Assembly: GCA_026120185.1 (NCBI GenBank)
Contig: JANUWF010000008.1
Span: 1,364,001-1,428,000 of the forward strand
From: Voacanga thouarsii
Taxonomy: Eukaryota; Streptophyta; Magnoliopsida; Gentianales; Apocynaceae
Reading direction: 5' to 3'
Length of the DNA: 64,000 bases
Shown here: in pieces, positions 23,201 through 34,583 of the stretch
How the letters are laid out: every line of letters begins with the position of its first letter
Position numbering within the stretch: the first letter of the stretch is position 1
Translations under genes and position numbers: made by a program
The notes under the pieces: model-generated
The model's input: the letters and a program-made list of their open reading frames with translations, nothing else
What the model was told of the DNA's origin: nothing
The model's database searches: none

Positions 23201-25770
23201 TTCAATCTTCTTAAAAAAAATTCCAGATTTCACCTACTCAGTGCCGTGAATCCATTCATACCACTTTTAACATCAAACTCCAAAATCCAACTCTCTTCTT
23301 TGGATCGAAACCAGTATTTTTTGTGAAAGCTCAAGAACACCTTCAAGGTAAACTTGTTTAATCAACATCATCTTCACTAAACTTCAACCTCTAACGAACA
23401 TATATGTGTATAATCATACTAATAGACTCTCTTCTTCTCTTTTCTCTCTCTCTCTTTCTTGGTCGAATGGTGATTTCAACCATGGCCATATTTTCTTCAT
23501 CTCTCTTGGACGGATCTAGTCTCCTAGGAGTTGGATCCATTCGAAACTCCTTCAAGGTACTCATCAATCAAGTAAGCCCCTTCAACTCTCTTTTTAAATT
23601 CTAGATTCATGTCTCTAGGGTGATATTAAAAGGAGATGGATTATGTTTGAGGTTTGAGCATGTATTGTTGTGATGAGTTGAGATTGAAGCATGAATAAAT
23701 GTGTGTATATGATGGTGATGGGATTTATGCATTAGTTGGTTATCTTAGTTGATTGTATGGTGTTTTTAGGGTTTAATGCATGTCTCCATATTATAAGTAG
23801 TATTTGTGATCAAGTATGTTAGAGATTATGTCACTTATGGTGAATATGATTTATATTCATGTATGATTGTTAAAGCCATAAGTATGTTTATGCTAGTAAA
23901 TGTTGGATCATGTCTTGGTAAATTTAGATCTATGCCTTTATTCATGGTTTGGATGATTTGATGAATTGAAGTGGAGTGTATGTTCATGATTGTGATTAGC
24001 AAGTGAAAATATAATCATGACCTAGTTGTCCCTAAGCTAATTATATTTCGTCAATAAAATGATTAATATTATAATTTTTGCTAGTAGATCTCGAAAACTC
24101 TAGAAAATGTGGATTTGGTCTTTTATAGGAACTAGTGATATTTTAGCCAAATAAATGATAGTTTTTATTACAAAAATAAAATATATAGATATTATATATA
24201 ATAATAATAATATCAAATAAAGTCTTTTATATAAATAATCATAATAAGTAAAATATTAATTTTGTGAGTCTTATATTCATAAATACCATTAAATTTTATT
24301 TTTTTTCAATTATTATCTTATAAAAAAGACCTATTAAAATTCACTTAAAACTAATTTTAGTTATCAATTATTTTCTAACAATTAATTATCAATAGATTAC
24401 TATTTTAAATAATTACATCTAGGTCCTAGGACCCTTCAACAAATAAACTCTAATTTATTTTTAGCAAAATTTAAGCCTTCAATTTATTAGTACCTATTTT
24501 CCAAAACAGTAATTATTTTAACTCTTAAATTAGACTTAGCTTATAAACCCTTTATTTACTATCTAGCCTTAAAGCTTAGGACACTAGGATCATGGTTGTA
24601 GTAGGTTGAGCTAATTTTATTTGTGAAACTGAATTTTAACTTAAGTTTGATTATGGTTATATTTACCCTAGGCGGGGTTAGGTCAATTGTTGAAGACCTT
24701 TATTTTATCTCAAGCTAAGGATCAGGTAAGCTCCTGCATAAAACCTGATTGATGCAAAAATTGTTCTATGGCAAGCCAATTATGGAGTGCGTGGTCACTC
24801 ATTTCTGTAAAGGCAATTGAGAGTTATTTCCTTTCTCATTTCAAGCAAACAAATTATTTAAAAATCAATAAATAATTTTACCCAAACTCAAAACTCTTTC
24901 TAAAACCAACTTTGTCTCAAACTTCGGAAATCCTTAATTGCCATTCCAAAGTGGAGCTATGTTTATTTCATTTTTTTCCAAGTGGGATAAGTTACGTTGA
25001 GTACTCAATAAGGGTGGACTACTAGAACTAGTCTTTGAAGGGTTAGGGTAAGTCTCTCAGTAGGTGGCCACCTCTGAGGGGTGAGTCCTTCCCGGATGAG
25101 ATGCTAGTCCAGTAGGTCGTGCCGGTCTAAGCTAGTAGTTTTTCAGTCAAGTAACTGTATGTTGCCGGAATGGACAACCGGTTTTGTTTGGGTATAGAAA
25201 ATGAGGAGTATTTTGCTCGGTAGGCCGATCACCTACTTTTGTCAGTCTGCACAAAGTGTGGCATTCTAACTGATTATGGGGCCTAACGTGTGGTAACCTA
25301 TGATCACCTTTTTGAGTGGTTGATTTTATTGAATATGTATGGTTGGAAAAGCCAAAACACCACTCTTGATTTTGACTATTGTTTATTGCTTGCTAGTATT
25401 TCTCTTACGAAGGTTTCACAATTTGCATTCACGAACTGTATTCACTGGACACTCAAAGCACACACAGACTTATTGAGATTTTAATCTTATCACCATTTTT
25501 ACCACGATTTCAGGTCGATCCTACTGTGGGGATGAGTAGCAAGTGGTAGCCTGCCTTGAAAGATTTTTCTGATATTTATTTTGTGAATTGCTTTGGGAGT
25601 TGAGAGTGGATAATTTTATTTATGAATTTATCTTGAATTCTTAGTTTGTAATAAATTTTAAGTTTAGAGTATTATTTTTATTCTATTATTTTGATTGTGT
25701 GGCCTAGTTATAAAGACCCCTTGTCCTTTGGATGGGGCGACATCCCCGGCCCTTTACTAAGGCCGCCCTA
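20270..25770 (+). mobile_element. Very long LTR (unit A), about 4 kb plus an embedded pol fragment
   Basis: It starts TGAAACCC at 20270. It aligns with the minus-strand unit B (40419-44286): shared landmarks, plus strand of A, are TAAGGGGGTTGGGATGCAT (20300), CCTACTCTTGTGCCCTAC (20700), AATGCTGCCAG (22331), the CTCTCTCTCTTTCTTGGTCGAATGG region (23450), GGTAAGCTCCTGCATAAAACC (24727) and CCACTCTTGATTTTGACTATTG (25360). The right end is approximate; the GGGGCGACATCCCC block (25737) resembles LTR ends elsewhere in this window. No PBS follows, so this is a solo or truncated LTR. B lacks the RT-RNase H fragment that A carries at about 20845-22315. Confidence 0.75.
20837..22372 (+). pseudogene. Tekay/Del-like chromovirus RT and RNase H fragment inside LTR unit A
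   Basis: One reading frame covers about 1.5 kb with only two internal stops (TAA 21245-21247; TGA 22115-22117, at a usual Trp). It runs from the protease-RT linker ([20 protein letters not shown]) through RT ([37 protein letters not shown]; the catalytic loop as [23 protein letters not shown]) to RNase H ([66 protein letters not shown]). Gag, protease and integrase are missing. LTR sequence matching unit B flanks it on both sides, with junctions near 20845 and 22315. The last codons to 22372 (IIPSQMLPEN) are LTR sequence read in frame. This is the best-preserved pol stretch in the window. Confidence 0.9.
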
Positions 25771-26007
25771 TGTGGGTTTGTGTGCTTGCGCCAAGAGGAA
25801 GGAAATGCAGGTAGGGCCCAGTAGTGGGTCCATAATGCTTAAGTCGGTGGGTACGCTGTTCTAAGTGGTGGAAGGGATTAGTGATTGAAGGGCATAAGTA
25901 TGGAACTGGGACCGAACTAGATAACAATTGTTTTCTAGCTCAAATGTTGGTTTTCCAAAAGTTGGAGTTCTTTCTCAATAGGAGGCCTATCAAAGGGGGT
26001 GAGGATT

Positions 26008-26041
<34 letters not shown>

Positions 26042-26999
26042 ATAATGTTAATAGTTCTAATAAATATTTTCACGATACCTAATAACAATCATAGCGTAAT
26101 ATCCATGAATATATATATAGGGTTAGATTACTTGGTTTTAAAAGCATAATTTGTTCTTCTAATCTAAAATATAACGACACCTCTAATAATACATACAAAC
26201 CCTAGTCCCACTTTCGATATACATACAACTGTGTCACTCAACTAAAACTTTTGTTTAGGCACCATCATTACCTCTCAATAAAACAGATCTATGAATTCGA
26301 TTAGTGGCTCCTTGTTGGTCAAGTCGAATCCTTTTGGGAAGAAAAAGTGGCTCATCTAAAACTCCAAGGGTTTTCGCTTGATTATAAGAGGAAAATAGAA
26401 GGAATCAAACATTCTTCTTGTTGTTTATGATATTTCGGTAGAATCTAGGCTAATAAGAATAGGGAAGTGGGAGTGCTCTAGAATTCAGCACTTACCATCT
26501 AGATTTGCATAAGTGAATTTGTGTTGGCCGAAAAATAGTGCTAAGGGTTGAGGGAAAAAAGTAGTTTAATTAAATTAATATTCTCAGAAGGATAGGAAAG
26601 TTTTCCTCGGCCAAATAGGGTTGGAGGATTAAAATATTAGTTGCTTGTTTGATAATGTGATTTGGCCAAAGTCACTGAGTTTCAGTACCTTACTAAAGCT
26701 ATTTTAGTTTTATTTGGTTTTGTGTAGGTGTGTGAGTGCTGGACAAAGATGATGTTTAGAATAATGGTGTTTGTGTTGAAGTGGCTTGGACAATTGAGAC
26801 TTCTACTTGATGGAAATAAAATAGGAGTTTGAAGTTTTTAAGAAGACTACAAGCTTATCTTCAACTGGTTTAGTTCAGACTCTAAAGGAGGAAGCAAAGA
26901 ATATTTCTCAGCCTACAATTCTAGTTGTTGGCTACTAGCAGGAAAACAACTTGGATAGATATATTGTTGTCGGCTATGCGTGGGTGGCTGATGTGATCA
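25771..26999. other. Non-coding, repeat-derived sequence with a TA array
   Basis: No coding motif seen. A TA dinucleotide run is at 26010-26039. The part at 26860-26990 (CTTCAACTGGTTTAGTTC, then TTGTTGTCGGCTATG) resembles 52613-52700 (CTTCAGTTGGTTTGTTCGG, GGTTGTCGGCTGCTA) in the same orientation, so it is probably a piece of a shared retroelement. I could not fix its boundaries. Confidence 0.4.
26010..26039. repeat. TA dinucleotide run
   Basis: About 15 TA units. Confidence 0.95.
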
Positions 27000-27546
27000 A
27001 GTCGTAATGATATAATCTTTGGGTGGTTTTATTCTTGGTGAACAAAGTAGTTAAGTGGCCCAAACTCACAGCACAATACAAAGTAACCAAAACAGGGAAA
27101 TTTAGTGTCTAAAAGAGATTTAAACTATCTTTCACAATCTAACAAATCCTTGAAGACCAAAGCTTCAAAGACTTACAAGAAACGTAGTAAGATTTACTAT
27201 AGATTTTCCCAATACCCTTAAAACAACAAAAGAATTCAAGAATAAGGAAGTAGAATACTATAGACACCCAATTGGAATTCAAATTAGAACCAGAAAAGAA
27301 CAAAGCTTCTAAGACCTAAATGAAGAAAAACCAAATCAAATTATCCGAGGATTTTTAGAAACTTAACAAATGGTAGACTAATCCCTTAGTTTGGTCTTGA
27401 TTAAAAGATGAACAACGAGGCAAAACCTCTCAAAACTCTCTTCATGATTTTGAATATAATGTGTTGAGTGAGTTGTCAAATCATATAAAGGGATATTTAT
27501 ACAACCCCAACCCTATCAATTAGTTTAATGAGGTTCTAAGATATCA
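27000..27546 (-). repeat. 3' LTR of minus-strand chromovirus, shortened
   Basis: On the minus strand it starts TGATATCTTAGAACC directly after a polypurine tract. It contains TATAAATA (plus 27494-27501) as a possible TATA box and runs left to about 27000, where the edge is unclear. The related fragment at 52013-52485 has about 440 extra bp between the start and the AATTAGTTTAATGAGG block, so this LTR lost much of its U3. Confidence 0.55.
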
Positions 27547-27562
27547 TGTCTCCCCCTTCTTG
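27547..27562 (-). promoter_or_regulatory. Polypurine tract of the chromovirus
   Basis: Minus-strand AAGAAGGGGGAGACA lies between the end of pol and the LTR start. The fragment near 52486 has AAAAAGGGGGAAACA in the same context. Confidence 0.7.
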
Positions 27563-28656
27563 TGCTTATCCTCCATGATGAAGCGAATTCTCATTATCTC
27601 CCCCTTTTTGGAAAGGATTCATCTTCGAATCAATTCCATCACCTACACCAAAAGGAGAAATATCGCTAATATTAAAAGTGACGCTAACGTGATACTCACC
27701 GAGTAAATCTATTTTATAGGCATTTTCTCCAACTTTGGCAATAACTTGAAAGAGGCTATCTCCTCTTGGATCTAACTTACTTTTTCTCTAAGTAGGAAAC
27801 CTCTCTTTGCGGAGGTACACCCATACCGAATCTCTGGGCTCAAATGACACTTTTTTCCTTCCTTGATTACGCTTGACGGTGAGCTCCTCATTGTGCCTCT
27901 CAATAGTAGCCTTAACCTTTCCATGGAGAGTCTTCACCAATTCTATCTTCTTGAATCCATCAAGATTCATCCGCCCACCTACAGGCAAAGGAACCAAATC
28001 CAAAGAAGTTAGTGGATTAAAACCCATATATAATTTCAAATGGAGACTAGGAAGTAGTAGAATGAATAGCCCTATTGTATGCAAACTCAATGTGTGGCAA
28101 ACACTCTTCCTAATTCCTTAAGTTCTTCTTGATGATGGTCCTTAAGAGTTGAGTGAGTGTCAAGCTCACCACTTCCGTTTGTCCATCTGTTTGAGGGTTG
28201 CAAGCTGTGGAAAACGAAAGGTTAGTACTAAGTTTATTCCATAAGACTCCAAAAATGACTAAGAAACTTAGTGTCCCTATCCAAAACAATAGTCCTTGGA
28301 ATCCTATACATCCTTACCACTTCTTTGATGAATATATTTGCAATATAGGAAGCATCATTAGTCTTGAAACAAGCCACAAAATGAGCCATCTTTGAGAAAT
28401 GATCAATAATGACAAATATAGAATCCTTCCTCCCCTTGGTTCTAGGTAATCCCAAAATGAAGTCTATTGAAATATCAACCCATGGAGCATTTGGGGTGGG
28501 CAAAGGAGTGTACAAGCTATGATAGAGTGATTTAGATTTGGCCTTTCTACAAATTATGTAATGAGAATAATGTTTCTCCACATCCCTCCTTATTTTTTGC
28601 CAAAAGAAATGTTCCTTAAAGATGCCTAATATTTTTGCAACACCAAAATGTCTCAT
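27563..28656 (-). pseudogene. Chromovirus pol: integrase remnant
   Basis: Read right to left. The zinc-binding region (HFGVAKILGIFKEHFFWQKI; EKHYSHYIICRKAKS) has the first Cys of the usual CSHC pair as Tyr. The core has WVDISIDFILGLPRTKGRKD with the first Asp, [13 protein letters not shown] with the second Asp and, in another frame near 28170, [11 protein letters not shown] with the Glu, so the DDE set is still readable. The C-terminal part (27788-28090) has GFNPLTSLDLVPLPVGGRMN, VKATIERHNEE and KKVSFEPRDSVWVYLRKERF, followed near 27600-27780 by remnants of the LDPRGDS..VIAKVG..LLGEYHV tail. The frame breaks several times. Confidence 0.85.
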
Positions 28657-28659
28657 GAA

Positions 28660-29400
28660 TTCCCACTATGGGCCTCCTTAACTAGAAATTCTCTAATAAA
28701 GTCCTTGGGCACATAAAGCCTTGCCTCTCTAAACAAATAACCATTTTGCCTATAGTATTTGGCAAAAGCCACTTCTCACAAGCAAAAAAAATTTCCCCAA
28801 ACTTCTTATCATTGTCATTCAATTCTTTCACCAATTCAAACCTAAAAAGTTTAGCCTCTAAAGAATTTAAAAGTGCATACCTTTGAGATAGTGCATCCGC
28901 AACCATATTTTTTTTTACCCTTTTTGAATTGAATGACTTAAGGAAATGTCCCAATAAACTCCATTCACCTTGCATGCCTCTTGTTTAATTTTTTCTAGTT
29001 TTGAGGTGTTTAAAGGTCTCATGGTCAATATAGATCACAAACTCTCTTAGTAAAAGATAGTGTTACTAATATTCTAGGGTCCTAACCAAAGCAAAGAGTT
29101 CTTTGTTATAAGTAGAGTAATTAAGGGCTGCCCCCAAACAATTTTTCACTAAAGTAAGCAATGTGCTTTCGATCTTGGGTCAAAACTTCACATATCCCTA
29201 TCCCACTTACATCACACTCTATCTCAAATGCTTTGTCAAGGTTAGGTAGGATGAGAGTTGAAGCTTGGCTTAATTAATCTTTAAGGGCTTGGAATGCTTT
29301 TTCTTGGTTTTCCTCCCACCTAAATCCTATCTTTTTCTTCACTACTTCGGTTAGAGGGGCTGCTATAGAGCTGAAATTTTTTATGAACCTTCTATAAAAG
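28660..29400 (-). pseudogene. Chromovirus pol: RNase H remnant
   Basis: Minus-strand translation shows AFQALKD, LILPNLDKAFEIECDVSGIG (first acidic residue of RNase H), IAYFSEKL and, after several stops, MVADALSQRYALLNSLEAKL (ADALSR box, about 28850-28915). An open piece at 28682-28975 includes the spacer to integrase (LPNTIGKMVICLERQGFMCP). Too many stops for function. Confidence 0.75.
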
Positions 29401-30363
29401 CTAGCTACCCTATAGAAACTACAACTTGGGTAATAGCAGTAGGGGTGGGCCAATCTTAGATGATTTTAAATTTTTTATCATTAACCTCAATTCCCTTAAC
29501 ACTCACAACATACCCAAGAAATGTAATCCTCTCCAAACAAAAAGAGTATTTTTTTTCAAATTAGCTTACAATCTCTCCCTTCGAAGAGCAACAAGAACAC
29601 ATTAAAGATGATTTAAATGATCCACATAAGACTTGCTATATATCAATATATCATTAAAGTACACAACAATAAATTTTCCAATAAATTCCCTTGGAACATG
29701 ATACATCGGACGCATAAAAGTAGTTGGAGCATTTGATAACCTAAAATGCATAACAAGCTACTCATACAACCCTTGCTTAGTTTTGAAGGCCACTTTCTAT
29801 TCATCCCCTTCTCTAATTCTAATTTTGTGATAACTGGACTTCAAATCAATTTTAGAAAAGATGCATGTACTAAACAACTCATCAAGTAGATCATCTAGCT
29901 TAAGAATGGGATAGCAATACTTAACCGTAAAATTATTGATGCCGCGACAATTCACACATATGCACCATGTCCCATCCTTTTTAGGCACTAAGAGAGCTAG
30001 AACCGCACATAGGCTTAGGCTCTCTCTCACATGTCCCTTCCCAAGCAATTCTTCTGCTTATGTTTATAACTCTTTAGCCTCCTCTAGATTGCTTCGATAA
30101 GCCAGTCGGTTATGAATGATGCCTCTGGGCACAAAGTCTATTTGATGCTCAATGCCTCTTATGGGTGGTAGTCCTCCAAGCACTTCATTTGGGAAAACAA
30201 CTTCAAATTCTTTAAGGATAGCTACAATTTCATTAGGCAAGGACAAAATAGAGTCGTTAGTAGAAATATAAGAACCTTTGCAAACAAGAAGAATAACTAG
30301 TTCCTTAACTTTTATCGCCTCTATGATCTCACTTTTCTTTTTTTTTTTTTTTTTTTTTTGCAA
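29400..30363 (-). pseudogene. Chromovirus pol: reverse transcriptase remnant
   Basis: Two open pieces carry most of it. 30064-30363 has the pre-RT linker (LPNEIVAILKEFEVVFPNEV; GLPPIRGIEHQIDFVPRG). 29797-30048 has the fingers and palm start ([54 protein letters not shown]). The catalytic loop region (29640-29690, minus) is decayed, with a readable [17 protein letters not shown] run. A 22-bp T tract (plus 30338-30359) precedes the linker and marks an insertion or slippage in the frame. Confidence 0.8.
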
Positions 30364-30639
30364 AGTAATTCACTCTTCTTTTACCTCCCCTCTCTTATTC
30401 TTGCTCACTCCCATCCTTAATAGTCAAGGGCATTTATTTTTCTATTCTCTCTCTCAACTTTTTTTCCTTTCTTTCTTGTTCTTTCCTCTCCAACTCTTAT
30501 TTTTGCTTGGCATCTTATGCTCCTTTTTCTTCTCTCTTTCTCTTATGATTATTTAATCTTTATTCTTCTCATTTGAGGGCATGGGAGTAACAGTAAATTT
30601 AAACCCTTCAAGTAGGTGTTCTTTCTACCATCATGCTTC

Positions 30640-31010
30640 ACATTCCGGCTATATTGCCAAGGTCTCCACAATAGCAACTAGCCCCCTATATTGGTACCAC
30701 ATCACATAGCATATCATTCTTGTAGTTTCCCATCTCAAAATATACTAGTACTTGTTTGTTAACGCATAATTCCTCACTATCATTCAACCATTTCAACTTG
30801 TAAAGTTTTAGATATTTAATCCACTCCATGCCCAATTCATCAACCAAGCTTGCACTAATCACATTAGTGCAACTCCCACTCCTACTATCCACTATCCATA
30901 ACCAAGCTTACACTTATCACATTAGTGTAACTCTCACTATCCACAATGACACTATAGGGGGTCTTGTTAATTAGACATCTTATGTAGAATATATTTTCTC
31001 TTTGTTGATG
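30640..31010 (-). pseudogene. Chromovirus pol: aspartic protease remnant with internal duplication
   Basis: The reading frame 30686-30892 carries GSCTNVISASLVDELGM (active-site loop region), KLYKLKWLNDSEELCVNKQV and NDMLCDVVPI, matching the protease of the plus-strand relative at 40050-40417. The active-site region is present twice, 58 bp apart (plus 30843 and 30901, each beginning ACCAAGCTT). The duplication shifts the frame. Confidence 0.75.
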
Positions 31011-32460
31011 ATCTTGGTCCTCAATGTCTTGAGAATTCAAGGATCTTCTTATAACTCTAACTAAGGCATACTCATGACCAACAATCTCCCCTTTTCTACT
31101 TTCCCCATTCTCATTTTCTTCTTGCCCTCCACGGTGCCTTTCTCCTTCATTCTTCTCTTCGGTAGAGATATTTCCGTAGGGGTTAGTGTAGATAGTCCTC
31201 TTGCTAGGATACTCATGGGCGGTGTGTCCACAACCAAAACACCCAAAGTACTCGATGTGTCTCTTCCGTTGTGGTCTCTTTATGCCTTTCCCTTTATCCT
31301 TGTTCCAACTTTCCCTAGGCTTCCAATTTTTCCTCGAATTCCAATCATCCCTTGGCTTGTTGGCATCCCTTTGGAAAGGCTTAGAGGAGTCATCCTTCTT
31401 AATGGAATTTTGCTCAAAATGTTTGTGTTTGGGGGTGTAGGCTTAGCAAAAGCCGTTCTCTTTAGTTGCCTTTCAATCTTCATAGCCGCATGAACCATGT
31501 CTTCCAAACTCTCATAAAAATTCAATTCCATCAAATTGGCTATCTCCTTATTCAAGCATCCCAGAAATCTAGCCACTGTTGCCCTAGGGTCCTCATTGTT
31601 ATGAGCCCTTATCAACATCACCTTTATATTCTTATAATAATCCTCCACACCCTTATTCCCTTACTTTAGGGATTGAAGCCTTCAGTAGAAGTCGTTGTAA
31701 TAGTAGTAAGGAACAAATCTAGCTCTCATCATGTCTTTTAACAAGTTCCAAGGTGCCATAAGTCCCACTCCCATTTACCTTAGCTAAGTATCAACTTTCT
31801 CCCACCATACTAAGGCATACTCTGAAAATCTTAAAATAGCCAACCGCATATTTGACATTTCACTATAGGTATGCCACTCAAAGAATATTTTCTTCTTGCT
31901 CTCCTACTCAAAATAGGATTTAGGATCACTCTTTCCATAGAAAGTGGGCACTTTCATTTTAATATGGTTCAACTCTCTCCCTTCTTTATTTTCGTCTCTC
32001 TTACCTCCTCTATTACCCCATATTCTATTTTGATCCCAATAGACATCTCGATGTTCCACTTCATTCTAATCATCAACTCCCTCAAAATCTCTTTCTAACC
32101 CTTTTAGATTTTTTCCACAATTCCTTCCTTATACCCTACCTCTTACTCCTCTCACACCATGTCTCCCTCCTCTCATGGGAGCTTGTTGGAATCGTCCAAG
32201 GTAGTGCTCATCCCATTCTTTACCTTGTTGTGCATGCAATAGGGGTGTATAATTAGCTTCATCTCTTCTCCTAGGGCTTTCTTGTAGACCTTGTCCCCTT
32301 CTTTGAGCAACTGTGGAAGCTTGCCCTTGATTGGTTTGTAACTCTGTGAAGTCTCTTTGCAAGTCTAGGATATTCCTTCCTTATTCCTCAATCTTACCTA
32401 GGATAGTGGCTAACATGTCTTAGGGTTCTCCTTCAAACATCATTGGAGGCTTTCAAGAAT
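31011..32460 (-). pseudogene. Chromovirus gag remnant
   Basis: This encoded the capsid/nucleocapsid precursor. Reading right to left it starts near 32433 (MMFEGEP). A Gln/Arg-rich stretch follows (32129-32362: LQTNQGQASTVAQRRGQGLQ; MRGGRHGVRGVRGRV). Then comes a core capsid part near 31650-31870 with many changes and a C-terminal capsid helix region (31280-31648: VARFLGCLNKEIANLMEL; MVHAAMKIERQLKR). A zinc knuckle near 31200-31250 reads CFGCGHTAHEY, with the last Cys as Tyr. The spacer to protease follows. There is no single frame. Confidence 0.7.
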
Positions 32461-32867
32461 ATTAAACTGCAAGAAAGTGATTAGGAAAGAAATAGGCCCT
32501 CACTTTCACCATCTTGAGTGTTTACTCTCAAGGATAAATCACTCAACGCTCGTGTTTACTCTCTTTTAGCTCTTTTGATGATAATCTAATTCTCTTACCT
32601 TTTTCACTACACTCAAAACCTTCTTATTCAATCCCAAGTCTCCCTAATAGCTAAGGATTTAGTCCAACTAAGTGACTTAACCAAAAATCAAAGAATTTTC
32701 CAATTAAGAGTCTTAGGAGAAATTTAACAAATACTTGTTAAGAACCTCAAACAAAACAAGTTTTTAGCGAGAATTTCAAGAAATAGACGACTTAATCAAT
32801 CACAAAAACAATATAGGAAGCTCAAGGAAGCAATTTAATCAAAAAACAAACAAGAATTGACAAGACG
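32461..32867 (-). other. Chromovirus 5' leader, truncated
   Basis: Non-coding leader between the missing primer site and gag. On the minus strand it aligns with 39120-39245 of the plus-strand relative (GAAAAAGG.AAGAG, AGAGTA.AAACAC, TTGAGTGA). It ends abruptly at the Athila-like LTR starting at 32868. Confidence 0.65.
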
Positions 32868-34583
32868 TGATGCATAAATTTTAGGTGTATAAAAATCATC
32901 AAATTTAAATCCATCTCTTAGCTAAGTTTTAATTAAAACATTAATCCTAAAATACACATACGAGCAAGTATACTCATCACAAGTATAGCATAGGGAATTA
33001 ACGAGTATAGATCCTTAGAGGAACAAGTACACACTAATCACTTTTCATTCATTGTTTAATTGACCAACTAAAATGATATGATAATAAAAAGAAAAACAAA
33101 GAAAAATATATACAACTCAAAGATGTGAAGATATGCAATTTAGACAATTACTATTGAAATCATGACAATGAATCAATTAGCACATATCACAATCAATTAT
33201 TATCTTGGCCTCATTAAGGATTTAATATAGAACCACTTCGTTTGCAATCTATGGAATCACTATCTTCTAGTTAATTTAGTAAACATATTCTATCTCAACC
33301 AATTTATCCAAAAGATTCATTAAAATCAATCCTCATATAAACCTCTATATTCTAGGTGATTTAAACATAAAATTAGTCAATGAATCCATATTCTAGCAAT
33401 CATCAACCAACATTTGATTACCCAAGTTCTTACAGTTAACCCTTTTTCAAGCAAGTTAAGAGATAAAAAATATGAAATTAATTAATTGAAGTCATTATCA
33501 ATCCCTTTTTCAAGCAAGTTAACAATAAGAATCAATTTCATAGGAAAGACGAGTAATCAAATCCCAAGAAAAATAATTAATTGATCAACTAACTAAATTA
33601 ATTCAAAACCATAAATCTAAAAAATAATATCTACATACAATTAAAGAATTAAACTCATCATTCTTCAAGAAAAAGAAAACAAAGGAAAGAGATAAATACC
33701 CATAGACAAGTCCTTCAATTTCAAATGAAAAACTTCTTCAAAAATCAATACTCCTTGAATAACTAATTTCTCTGGAGAAAATAGTGGTGATACACTCTGG
33801 AAAAAAATATTTCTAAGTCTCCACATTAAGCACACACCTATTCCTACGTAAATAGCCTTTATTTATAGGCTTACAAGTTTCCTAAAAATTCAAAAGAGAA
33901 AAGAAGTTCAAGCTGCCTCATTCTTCTTGCTGAGCTACTGAAGACAAGTACACTGAGCCACTGCCATTTCCTCTTCCTCCTACAGAGCCAACTAGTCGAC
34001 TTGCCCAAGCTATAGTTGCCGCCTCATTGAAGCTTCCGAGTAGCACCAAAATTACATTTCCTTTTGGTATCTTCTTGCCAAGCCGCGGCTTAGCTTATGC
34101 ATCCTTCCCAGGATATATTACACCTTGCCCATGATGTGCTTTTGTCTTTTATAGATTTTGTTTGTTTTGTTTTTCTTTTGTTCAATGCATAGCGACCGAC
34201 CATATTGCATTTACTTTCTCTTGTCTTTTGTTTAGTCGACCGAGCCGCGGCTTCCATGCAAGCACTTGCTTTTTCTTTTTTTTTCTTCCTTCTTTTCCAA
34301 TTCCAATTTTAGTACCTCTATTCCGCTCCTCTGTTTTTTTTTTTTTTTTTTTTGTTCCAGACATGGCCCAATGCCAGGTCCACATTCTTGGCCTGGTGCT
34401 AGGTCTACACTATAAAATTATCCAATTTTCCTCCAAATTTACCTATTTTTGTATAAAATTACAGAAAAATATTTTTATAAGTGAAATATCAAATATAAAA
34501 AAATATGACTAGTTATTGTATTAAAAGTGTCTAAAATTAGCTTCAAATAACTAGAAAAATAATGATGATTTTAGGCCCTATCA
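32868..34583 (-). repeat. Athila-like LTR of a second non-autonomous element, 1716 bp
   Basis: Plus-strand ends are TGATGCATAA and GGCCCTATCA. It resembles 8983-10517 in order and motifs (ACGAGCAAGTATACTCATCA near the left end, CTAGAAAAATAATGATGATTTTAG near the right) but is clearly another subfamily. Its GC-rich middle holds two AGCCGCGGCT palindromes (34081-34090, 34243-34252) and CCTGGTGCTAGGT (about 34393). The T-rich reading frames at 34162-34512 are LTR sequence. Confidence 0.82.

Larger units (their letters stand above)
27000..32867 (-). mobile_element. Chromovirus-type Ty3/gypsy element, minus strand, 5' truncated
   Basis: From right to left: leader (32460-32867), gag, zinc finger, protease, RT, RNase H, integrase, polypurine tract and LTR. 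It is the same family as the plus-strand copy at 37521-40418: the leaders align (GAAAAAGGCAAGAGGGTGAG near 39160 against GAAAAAGGTAAGAGAATTAG on the minus strand near 32600), as do the protease regions. The leader is cut at 32868 by an Athila-like LTR, so the primer site and 5' LTR are missing. Every domain has stops or frameshifts. Confidence 0.8.

Noticed and set aside
31074..31493. 139-codon plus-strand ORF rich in hydrophobic residues
   Set aside because: Antisense to the chromovirus gag and zinc-knuckle region on the minus strand.
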